From: Undaria pinnatifida
Taxonomy: Eukaryota > Sar > Phaeophyceae > Laminariales > Alariaceae
DNA length: 64,000 bases
Direction: 5' to 3'
NCBI GenBank assembly: GCA_012845835.1
Contig: JABAKD010000020.1
Location: 8,395,415 to 8,459,414, forward strand
Shown: piece after piece, positions 52,823 through 62,248 of the stretch
Position numbering within the stretch: position 1 is the stretch's first letter
Layout: the number at the start of each line of letters is the position of its first letter
Notes under the pieces: model-generated
The model's database searches: none
The model's input: the letters and a program-made list of their open reading frames with translations, nothing else
Told to the model about the DNA's origin: nothing
Position numbers and translations under genes: made by a program

Positions 52823-55800
52823 CTGGCGGCACTTTAGTGCTTTACTGCTGCTTTACTGCTGCTTTATCTGGCGAGGTGTTGGCTTCACCAATCGATCGCA
52901 TGACATATTGTCACCTGTGTCCAACCCTTTCTTTGGCGTTTCGTTTTGCCTGTGTGTGTCATCAAAGCATGCTGCGTACGCGCCGCTCGTGCAACAAACA
53001 ACCGGCGCGACGAAGGCAATGATGTTCTCGCTCATGTCACGTTGCTCCTCTCCCGTTGGCCGTGATGCAACCGCTGATGGTCTTCCCCTTGGTCGTGTGG
53101 TTCAACCGCTGTTGGTCTTCTTCTCACCTCTGTGTCACGACCTGGTCACATGGCGCCAACGATAAGCGCGGACACAAAAAAAATAACAGTAAAAAAGGGT
53201 TGTAGTGGGGGTAAACTAATGAAGATTAGAGCGCCGGAAGCAGGTACGGAAAGGAGAGAAGAATTTGGGGATATATATTTCCTTTTTTTGGTGGGTTTTC
53301 CTTGGCTTTCTTACATTTTGTGTGAACGTATTATTAATACGAGTGACCATCTTCGAAGCTCATGATGCTCGCTGTCGCATGGTCAACATAACAACAATAA
53401 TCAAAATCCAGGTGGTTTATGTTTTTTTTTAAGGGACGATATCTGCCTAATGAGCCATACGGTGGGAGACAGCCTGGCGCTGCTGCTGCGGCTACTACCT
53501 TTGTTGCCGTTGTCGCAGTGATAATCGCGCTTACTGCTGCCGCAAAGCGGCTCGTACAGTAGCGTGATGGTACTCCGAGTGGGGGATGCGTGGTTGGTCG
53601 GTGTTGGGAAGCGTGCCCCTCATGGGTTCCGGTGTCTTTGGTTGGTCTCTCCTCATGGCTTGCTGGATAGACTCAAAGCTTTTATGCATTATTTCCCTAC
53701 GTAGAATACTAAAAGACAGACATAAACGGGCTAAGCAGGGTAGAGCACGGTAGTGCAGGGTAATGCAGGGTAGAGCAGGGTGGTGAGATGAGGGGCGTCA
53801 TGCTTGTCCCATCATCGTCACCTACATTATCGCCCATCTAAGATGGCGTTGACGTGAAGGTGGCATCCAATATCACGTGGTTTCACCTCAACCACGACAA
53901 GGTTTCACGTCGAATCTATAAACTATCCTTCTACGGAAGGCACGCCACTACAGTAGACCATCCTGCTGACAAGGTTTAGGCTTGCAACTTGTGACGCAGG
54001 CACATTTCGTTCGGTGCGGCGACGGGGAGAACGGCCGGCTGGATTGGAAGCTCATGCGTACGTCGTTAACCATATTCGAACATGTGCGAGCTTGGTCCAG
54101 CCAGCCCTGTAGACATTATTATTCCTTTCTCGGTTTCAAGAGTCACGAGAAGTTTGTGCTGTGTGTTGTCGACAAGGTATCCTGTGAGATGGGTGTCTCT
54201 GTTCTTCGTTGTTGTTAAGTCAAGTCTCAACTACATACTGTATAAGGACCTGTAAATCATGCGGATAATATGCCAATATTGAACTGCTGCAAAATATTCA
54301 CACGCCGGGCAGATCGTCGATCTCCACTTGATGATCTAGATATTTCAGGAAAGATCTGTATGATCCATTTAATAACTCGAGTTAACGGGTCGGGAGCCGT
54401 TCGATCTGTGTGATCTAGCGCATGGTTGCCAGGTTGAATGTGTATGCTCTAAAAATACAAATCTGCACAACGCATCATAACGATATCTATAATAGGATCT
54501 CCAGTAGATCTAGATCGTGTTCTGTCCGAGGTTCTAAAAGATTGGAACGACTTTTTTTTAGGACACTTATTGAAACTACTGTCGTGCCCGTTGCCCCCTC
54601 GGTTTGGTGACTTGGAAATAGTGTCGGGTTATTTTGTTATTTTTAGCAAAAAAAATGTGTAAAACGGCTTTGCGACGTTTTCACAAAGATATCCTGTCAT
54701 TTTTCAGACGGTACAAGGTGGACCACGCGTAGAAGAAATGCAACGACGGTTGCACACGCACGCGGTAGGGGTGAAGGGTATCCACGGTGGGTGAGTGATT
54801 ATTGTTCTCGGGAAAGAGGGCAATGAGAGGCTAGGTGGCGAGCGAGCACATCACGGCGGCAGCGGAGCGGCATCAGCAACCAACCTCATTCCTTCGCCAT
54901 CTTCAGAGGTGGTGGAAAAACCCACAGGCCGCAAAGTCTTGTTTGTTTTTCATACATACTTGATACGATACCCGACAGACAAAATCCTACTCGTAACCGA
55001 AGTCGATTGGGCCAGCCGTGCCCAGTCCCGCTCTTTCCAACAAGAGACCGCTCCCTCTTCGCGCCACATGAGACACGACATAAAACGGGCGGGCCCATGC
55101 GCTTGAAGCTTGCTATATGATCGCTATATAATGGCCTTGCACAGGTATCCTCTTCGCCGTTCACATACCACGACCCGACGCGCGACGATTCCGACTCGGG
55201 TCACAAGTATACACAGGCATCTAAGATACCATGACTCCGCTGTTGTTGTTGGATGCACGCCTGACTGAGGAAAAAGAGGGTTGGGCACAGCAAGCAGCCT
55301 TCTTCCTCCGTGCATGGACCTGAAACCGAAATTGAAAAACACCCAGCAACCGTGCCACGTGAACGGCGCCAGCGTGTCCCGTCTGCTCGGCACTCTCATT
55401 ATTATCGTGGTTGTTGTTGAGCAGAGCTATAGCGAACGCTGTACAGAGGCTGGATCAGGGTTGAACGCTGAAAAACCCCACTCGGCCAATCTCTCTCGTT
55501 CGTCTCAACCAACCTGATATCTACGACGACGGGCAAAAATGATGAGCTCACCTTCTCCCCGATGTGGAGATCTTCACGAAGGGCGGGGTAAGAACCGGAC
55601 CGGCCCACCACCGATCCGAGCTCTAAACCCTGGGCGCTTCTCTTCCCCCTGGGTGCTACACCGCCGGCGCGCCGACGACGAGCCGGCGCGCCGGGAAAGG
55701 ACGTGCGGAAGAGCAGAGTGGGATGGGAAAGTTGCATCGCAGGATCCAAACCAAACGGAAAAACTGAAAACTGACAGAACATGTCGATGATCCCTGCTCC

Positions 55801-56011
55801 CTATATAGAATGCCTTTGGTTTTCGTATGAACTCCAATTTTACCGTTCGTTCGTAGAAGCACCTTTTTTATTACAGCAGTGCTGCATGCACCGGACTTTG
55901 GGCTTTGACCACACGCCCCACCCACGCTGTGTCCGCCGCTCTATACATAGTATTGGTGGAGCATCTACACCGCTATGCTAGAATTGTTTCTTGTTCCGAC
56001 CTAGCGATTGA
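52823..56011. other. Intergenic stretch upstream of the FGGY kinase
   Basis: No gene recognised. Holds a 10-bp GGTAGNGCAG tandem word cluster at about 53735-53785 and a GATC-rich stretch at 54300-54520 resembling 39000-39365. A TATA-like word (CTATATAGAATG) at about 55799-55810 lies some 200 bp upstream of the kinase start and could be its core promoter; that is a weak inference. Confidence 0.45.
53735..53785 (+). repeat. Short tandem GGTAGNGCAG array
   Basis: About five 10-bp units: GGGTAGAGCA, CGGTAGTGCA, GGGTAATGCA, GGGTAGAGCA, GGGTGGTGAG. Confidence 0.88.
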
Positions 56012-56379
56012 ATGAGCTCCCAGGCATCACAAGCACTGCTCGTTCTTCGAACTTCGCTGCTGGTGCTTGCTGTGTCTTCGGCAGCAGCAGCAGCAGTTGC
56101 TGTCGCTGTTGCCGTGAAGAGGAAACGGAAAAATCGAGCGACTCAGCAGGTTTCGCAAGCAGCAAAGAGTGCCGCCGTCGAGGACGGTGCTCGTCTCCTC
56201 TTGGCAGTTGACATCGGCAGCTCCTCAGTGAGGTGCTCGGCGTACGTCGTGGGCTCACCGCCGCTGCTGGTTCCGGGCTGTGCTGTCCAAATCAAGCACC
56301 CGGTTGTTCGGGATTGCGGCACTGCTGATGCGGATGAAGTCGTCGATCTCGTTGAGAGCGCTGTCGACCGATGCTTTAG
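56012..56379 (+). CDS. FGGY kinase exon 1
   Basis: MSSQASQALLVLRTSLLVLA, then an Ala/Val run and KRKRK, then LLLAVDIGSSSVRCSAYVV, ending DLVESAVDRCF plus AG. Donor GTGAGG; phase 2. Confidence 0.88.
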
Positions 56380-59300
56380 GTGAGGGCGAGAGGGCGGTGC
56401 AGTAGTAGGGGAATGTTGCTTGCCTGTTGTGTTGATGTTAACACAGCAGTCTAGGATTGGAACAACTCTGATATGCAACAACAGCGTTCCCGAGAATATG
56501 CGCAACATGTTATCATGATCAACTTGATGGTGGGAGGAGTATGCTCAATATTTCAAATTTCATTTTTTCGTCCGGGTTTTTAGTTTTTCCGATATGAGTT
56601 TTGCTCGCTTTCTCCGTTTTTCAGTTTTTCAAATCTGCAGTGAATTTTCCCTTCGGCGTAAGTGGGCAACTTGTAGCCGGGTCCATCTCGACAGACAGCT
56701 TGAGCAGCAAGCAGCTAGACATGCCCGACAGGCCACAGCCACAACCAGTTCACCTCCTGAGAGGCAGCAGGGGAGGAAACGCTAGCCAAGGACCAAGAGT
56801 CTAGGAGCAGCGACAGCTCATCCTCTGCCCTGATGGTGCAGAGTATGACACAGGCGTTCCAGGGTATGCAACAGTTACAGCAGCAGCAGGCGGCGACAGG
56901 GTTCCAGGCAGGCGCCTTTCGTACTGTTAATAGCGATATTACTCCTGCAGTATTTGGTGGTGCGTTTAAGAAGAGGGAGGATATACAGCAGAGGAGGATC
57001 TGCAGTATTTGGTGGCGCGTTTAAGAGACGGGGGGATATGCAGCATTCAGAACTCCCCGTGTCTCCGCTTGAGAACTCCGGCGGTGATTTATAGTTTTTC
57101 GCTATCGAACAGACGGGAACCACTGACTTGGAGGATCGTGTACAGCCCGACCCAGAAACGACGTTGATCCATCCTAAACGAGTCTATTTAGCGAAACGTT
57201 TCCCCCCACTTTCCATGCATCGAACGAGCCCTTAGAACGTGTTCGGTGTCACAGGTATCAGAGAAGCTGCTGTGATCGGGTTTGTAGCTACCCGATGCCG
57301 ATGATGGCGTTCCTTAACGGCTTCAAACTTTCAACTCCTGCAAGAGGCGCCCCTCTCTCCGCTCTTCGTCTCAGAAAAAGTTGCGACGCCCGCACCTCGA
57401 AACAGCCATCGCAACGCGACATCTGTCAGCCCCCGCGAAATACGGAACGGGAACCTTCAAATCCGCGCCGGTTCGTGGACGGTTCCTCGTTTTTTTCGGT
57501 ACGAGTGTTTTTAGACGCCAGACAAGGCAGTTTCTTGCTATTAACCAGCGCTGCCCAGACACCGCCTCACCAACCTACCACACGAAGACCCGCCTCTTCC
57601 CACCCCCCCCCCACCCCTTTCGCGACGACCGCGCTGCCCAGACACCGCCTCACCAACCTACCACACGAAGGCCCGCCTCTTCCCACCCCCCCCCCGACCC
57701 CTTTCGCGACGACCGCCCCCACGCAGCCGCGCTCACACACGTCCTACCACCTTGTCGCCTGCCGTCTTGTCGCCCTGCCGTCTGGCCGCCGTGACTCTCC
57801 CACTACCCCCGCCGCACACGCTAAAAGCGAGCTGCGCTTGCGGGATATTTCGCATGCAGTCGTTAGCGTCGGGTTCGCGTGCTTCGGGATGAACCTCGTC
57901 GGTGTCGACGAGGACGGCAAGCCATGCACGCAGGTGTACACGTACGCAAACACGAACACCCCTTCGGTGTCCGCGAGCGGCGCCATGAAACGGCTCAGAG
58001 ACGCCCTTGAGAGAACAGGCCGCGGCGGAGCCGGAGGCTTGGAGGAAGCGCGCCGGCGGACGGGCACGCCGACGCACGTTTCGTACGCGCCTGTCCAGCT
58101 GCTGCAATGGCTGGAGGAGGAGGAGGCACCGCGATGGCGCGGTCTGAGGGGGAAGCGACGGCCGAACGCGGACACCGACGCACAGCGGCAGCAGCAACGG
58201 CAGAGGCGGCGGCGCGTTAGAGCTTGGCAGACTCTACCGAGTCTCGTCGCGGCGAGGTGGTGCCGCCTTCGAAGCGCGCCCGTGAGCTACTCCGAGGCGT
58301 CTTGGATGGGGTTTCTGGACTTGTGGAGGCTAGAGGTGAGGGGCGTGCGGGTGTGGCTATTTATTATTTCCGCAAGAACATTCCGTTCTTTTGTTCTCGA
58401 CCCTCACCTTGTCCACCCCCCCCACCACGCTGGTCATGCCCCCCGCCCCCCATGTCCTCCGCCCGAATACAAATTGATGCAACGCCCGCGGGCATGGCTC
58501 GCAGTGGGACACTCCCACCCTTGCCGTTCTCCGGGACGCGGGCTTCGACTGTTCCACCTTGCCTCGGCTAGCGGACGTCGGAGAACTGGGAGCGAGTGCC
58601 AGCGGCCTCTCGCTGGAGAGATGGCCGGAGCTCGAAGGGGCGTCGATCCGCTTAGGGGTGGGAGACGGCGCCGCTGCCTGCCTTGGTTCAGGGTGAGATG
58701 GGTGTAACGGTTTCGTAAGCGTGCCGCACTGGGAAAGTGTTGGGTCACGGTGGGACGGTATACAGGGCGGACGACAATAGCCGGAGCATGCGGAACTTGC
58801 GGCAGTGGGATATTTACTTTTCTCGGCATGAGATGGGAGTTTTTCGTTGCGATATTTTTGCTGGATGCAGCGCTGAGCGACGTGCTCGGTGTTAATATTT
58901 TTCGGGCAATAGGGGCGCGCACGTAGAAATCGATGGGTCCGATTTATGGCTCGATAGAGGAATGACGGGAGTGACGAACCTTGTAATTTTCTCTTGCGGT
59001 TTCACGACGCTCGCCGTCGGTGGTTTTTTTTCTGTGTTTGATGCCCATGAGGTGCAGGGATTGTCTCTAAGGTTTTGTTGTACGACGGCTGTGGGGTGCG
59101 AGGAGGGTGTGGGCGACGGGCGGGAGGAGTCTCAATCCTCCAGACGCGGAAAAACGAACATACGGAAGTTGGGTAGCCGTTGGAGCCCCATCTCTCTCGA
59201 CCGCGCAGGTTCCTTTTCACGCGCCTGTCACCACTACGCGATACCACGCTGTTCGTCGATATACAGACTGTTTGGATTTCATACTATTAATAAAAGAAAA

Positions 59301-61222
59301 CGGTCCTTAGAAGTCCGCCTAACGTAGCGCATGGTATAACGTACCAGGTAGATCTGACCTGTACGGTATGTTATACCTGCTTGCCTCTACAGGTGTGACG
59401 AAACGTCCGGTCTGATCTGTGTTACCGTGGGCACTAGCGCGGCCGCCCGCGTCGTGGTAAGCATGGGAACAACCGCGGCGGCGGCGGTGGATGAAGAAAA
59501 AGATACCTACAACGATAGCGCCGCTATTGTGGCGGGCACGCCTCACGTGCCGAAGGGTCTATGGTGCTACCGCTTGGACCGACGCAGGGCGGTGCTCGGA
59601 GGATCGCTGACGGACGGTGGCTCGGTGTTCGAGTGGCTACGCACTACGCTCGCGCTGGGCGCGGGACAAGACGTGGACGAGGTCATGCGGGAGGTGGAGG
59701 AAATGCCCCCGGCTGCCCACGGATTGGTGGTGAGAACTGCACAGCACCAAACCCGGTGCATATGGACATGAATGGCGGCGTGCCTCTTGTGTTTGCGCTC
59801 CGGTCGTTATCTTTGCCATGATCGGTGGTTGTCTTTACTGCTACGTGTATCTATGTGCTTTGTATCATGTCCTGTCGAGTGAACCGGGCCGTTCGAGCTG
59901 TTTTTTTTCTTCGTAGGTCGAGACGAGTGGTCTTACCCACATGCTTGGTGTTGCGGTCGCAGGAGTGCTTGGCGTCGGTGGCGGGAAAAAGGGCGCGATC
60001 GATGCCATCGGCTCGAGGCGAACCCACGTGTGGTAGGACGTGTTTTGGAGCAGCAGCAGCAGTTCCTGAAGAGCCGGAAGACGGCGGATTCTCTCGCCCC
60101 GTCTTCACGCCGCCGGTCGACGTTGTAGCGTGTCGTTTCCTTCCACGGCTCACGGTTACCCTGGTGATCTCCCTTTCCTGTCTCCTCCCCTGGCCGCCGT
60201 AATTTTCCTGAGAGTCCCACCAGTGAGCCCCGCGCGCTCCATGGAGCTGGTTCGATTTGTGGAGCTTATTTTATGTGTACTACTGCGGGACGATTAATTT
60301 TTTTTCCCGTGAGTGTTGGGACGAACTATCTCGTCATCTCTCTTTGTCTGCACTAAGGATGTCTCGGATCCTAATGCTGCTGCCGCTGCCGCTCCGGTGT
60401 GTTTTCAACCCCGTGTGTCGGCAGATTCTGCCTTTCTTTTCTGGAGAGCGTTCGACGGGATATAAGGACGACGCAACTGCGTGCGTTCTCGGCCTTAGGC
60501 GGTCTACCACACGCGCGCAGCTTGTGCGCGCTGGACTCGAATCTGTTTGCCTACGGCTGGCTGCCGTGGTTGACCTCATGGTCGAAGCCGGCGCCGGCAG
60601 GGGTAGTGGCAGTGCCGAACAAGGTGGTGGCTTTCGCCAACGCCCGGACTTACCCCTCCCCTCGGGGAGGAAAGGAAACACTTCGTCTTTGGAGAACCAG
60701 CAAGGTTGCCGCATGTCCTCACCGACAGGTGCGGTGAGGGTAGGAGAAAACACGGCAGAATCGAGTCCAGCATCGGCGACGTCGGCGCCGAGACCGACAG
60801 GAGTCTGTGTTACGGCTGTTGCCGTCGCTGACGCCGCCGGGGATGATGTGTTGCGACGCCAAGATGCCACTGTCGTAACGAGCGGTCACGCCATGTTGGC
60901 GTCGCCCTTCTGGCAACAAATCCTGGCAGACTGTCTGGGAAGAACGGTCCGAGCGTCCGGTGCGACTGAAGAAACGTCGCTAGGTGTTGCTGTTCTCCTA
61001 TCCTCGTTAGAGGTCGACCGCTTTGCGTGTGATGTGACGGCTGGCAGGGGGGAGGCGGGGGGGCGGGTTCCGGCGGGGGAGCGCTGCTCCGAGAAAGTGT
61101 GTGCGCCCAGCGATGCTGCGCAGCGGGCGTATCGGAACGCCGGGCTGGCGCAGACGCGGGCGTACGAGACGATTTTTGGGCACGCCGGCGCCTCGAAGAA
61201 GGGGGAGGGTTCTCGCCGCTGA
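56012..61222 (+). CDS. FGGY-family carbohydrate kinase (gluconokinase/xylulokinase-like), complete, 5 exons
   Basis: ATP-dependent phosphorylation of a sugar or sugar acid; the exact substrate is not visible, gluconate-type being my first guess from the overall pattern. Exons 56012-56379, 57828-58335, 58505-58692, 59393-59729 and 60425-61222 join in frame into 732 codons plus stop (introns 2, 0, 2, 0 by phase). Landmarks: membrane segment or signal anchor at residues 8-35 followed by KRKRK; N-lobe DIGSSSVR at 67-74; SYAPVQLLQWL (first FGGY signature region); SYSEASWMGFLDL; catalytic-Asp loop GVGDGAAACLGSG with D346; TVGTSAAARVV; LPFFSGERSTG at about 469; VLGLRRSTTRAQLVRAGLE (second signature region); TSGHAMLASPFWQQILAD at about 619. 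It is long for the family (about 500) because of the N-terminus and an insertion of about 95 low-complexity residues (521-616). Transcribed in the same direction as CFAP58. Confidence 0.9.
56947..57045 (+). repeat. Two-copy tandem repeat of about 54 bp in kinase intron 1
   Basis: CTGCAGTATTTGGTGGTGCG, TTTAAGA, GGGAGGATATACAGCA occurs twice. The flanking Gln-rich open stretch (QLQQQQAATGFQAG) has no recognised homologue. Confidence 0.85.
57550..57713 (+). repeat. 82-bp tandem duplication in kinase intron 1
   Basis: GCTGCCCAGACACCGCCTCA, CCAACCTACCACACGAAG, CCCGCCTCTTCCC, C run, CCTTTCGCGACGACCGC at 57550-57631 and 57632-57713. Confidence 0.95.
57828..58335 (+). CDS. FGGY kinase exon 2
   Basis: The acceptor CTAAAAG was chosen because its single leading base completes the exon 1 codon (Ser) and gives ELRLRDISHAVVSVGFACFG. 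Includes NLVGVDEDGKPCTQVYTYAN, RTGTPTHVSYAPVQLLQWL and SYSEASWMGFLDLWRLE. The open frame upstream of 57828 is intronic low-complexity DNA. Donor GTGAGG. Confidence 0.88.
58505..58692 (+). CDS. FGGY kinase exon 3
   Basis: After a 169-bp intron, WDTPTLAVLRDAGFDCSTLP, RLADVGELGA and GVGDGAAACLGS plus GG. Its frame differs from the longer open frame covering the same bases; family motifs decide it. Donor GTGAGA; phase 2. Confidence 0.87.
59393..59729 (+). CDS. FGGY kinase exon 4
   Basis: Completes the GSG codon, then CDETSGLICVTVGTSAAARV. Includes an Ala/Asp-rich insert and KGLWCYRLDRRRAVLGGSLT, DGGSVFEWL. Ends PAAHGLV before GTGAGA. Confidence 0.88.
60425..61222 (+). CDS. FGGY kinase exon 5 (terminal)
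   Basis: Acceptor GGCAG, then ILPFFSGERSTGYKDDATAC. A polar low-complexity insertion (about residues 521-616) separates the second signature from TSGHAMLASPFWQQILADCL. The C-terminus is AYETIFGHAGASKKGEGSRR and TGA. Confidence 0.9.
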   Translation: MLPFFSGERSTGYKDDATACVLGLRRSTTRAQLVRAGLESVCLRLAAVVDLMVEAGAGRGSGSAEQGGGFRQRPDLPLPSGRKGNTSSLENQQGCRMSSPTGAVRVGENTAESSPASATSAPRPTGVCVTAVAVADAAGDDVLRRQDATVVTSGHAMLASPFWQQILADCLGRTVRASGATEETSLGVAVLLSSLEVDRFACDVTAGRGEAGGRVPAGERCSEKVCAPSDAAQRAYRNAGLAQTRAYETIFGHAGASKKGEGSRR

Positions 61223-61633
61223 TACTGTTGCGGCTTTGCATTGAGAACAGGAGCCTTGGAGCGTAGCCACCGTTCGTCGCACTGAGATTCTATTGCGAAT
61301 TGCCGATATGGTATGTGCGTACGATGTTCACAGTTCGTGCAATGTGCACAGGTGTTGGCACATGTGTCACTCTGAGTTCCCCGGGGGGATACTGAATGCT
61401 CGAACCCGAGGAATGTTGAAAGTGCGTCCCTGAAGGGTGTTGATGGGTGGGCGCCGGCGCGCGAATCTGGGCTTTCATTGGCCAAGGAGAGGGGAAAGTT
61501 GGAGAGGAATGACATGCGGTTCTTGTGGAACATGCACGATAGCCTACAATAAGACCTTCGTTGCTCTTTGCCTGCGGGTAATTGTAGGGAAATTTCACGC
61601 TGTTGCTCGCTGGATTTGCGAGATGGTTCACCC
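61223..61633. other. FGGY kinase 3' flank
   Basis: No gene or repeat recognised; includes the kinase 3' untranslated region by position. Confidence 0.5.
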
Positions 61634-62248
61634 TCAGTAGCCGGTGGCTTTCATGGTACAGGCGAAAGCTGCACACACTGTGAACGAATTACGTGATCGC
61701 ACATTTTTTTCGGCGGTATGCATTGCCGCATGCTTGGGCCGTGTAGCGCGGTTCTCTCGTGCACGGTGCGGCACGGCTCTCATGTCATTACCCAACGCCA
61801 AGACATACGGCGTTGCCGAATATTGCAGTCCGTTGTAGATGCAATCAACGGTCATTGATATGTTGCGGTACAGCTCGGTTTGAACCGCACCGAAAGCACG
61901 CCGTGTGTTTTCATCGTTCTGATAACCACACGAAAATACGACAGGGTCACCACCCTCCCGAACCCACAAGGAAAACATCCTATATTCAGCTGCTTCTATC
62001 GCGCTGCTGGCGTTGTATCCGTCGAGATGTAGATGAAACTGTAGTTGAGTTGACACAATTTCCGCTGCCGCTGTGGCTTGCAGGCGCTGGATGTGTCTTC
62101 GGTGATTCCATCGATAGTCCTCGTGCCGATCGAACCGCCCTCGAGGCCTGCAGTAGTACAGTTTTTTTATGTTTCTCGCATAATCTGCAGCGTGCTTCGT
62201 AGCATTCGCGTGTTCCCACGACCCAGAGCAATCCGTACCGTGTTTCAA
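61634..62248 (-). CDS. Unassigned 204-codon open frame
   Basis: Starts MKHGTDCSGSWEHANATKHA and ends FTVCAAFACTMKATGY. It has a mixed, non-repetitive composition (for example YRMFSLWVREGGDPVVFSCG) unlike the low-complexity frames elsewhere in the window. No family, signal peptide or membrane segment is recognised. A 147-codon frame overlaps on the other strand, so one of them is a shadow. It would be tail-to-tail with the FGGY kinase. It could be a single-exon gene, an exon, or chance. Confidence 0.27.
   Translation of the reverse strand: MKHGTDCSGSWEHANATKHAADYARNIKKLYYCRPRGRFDRHEDYRWNHRRHIQRLQATAAAEIVSTQLQFHLHLDGYNASSAIEAAEYRMFSLWVREGGDPVVFSCGYQNDENTRRAFGAVQTELYRNISMTVDCIYNGLQYSATPYVLALGNDMRAVPHRARENRATRPKHAAMHTAEKNVRSRNSFTVCAAFACTMKATGY

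Noticed and set aside
57295-58707. A single 470-codon open frame on the plus strand
   Set aside because: Only 57828-58335 carries FGGY motifs. The upstream part is a duplicated C-rich intron, and the downstream part is in the wrong frame for the conserved WDTPTLAVL exon.
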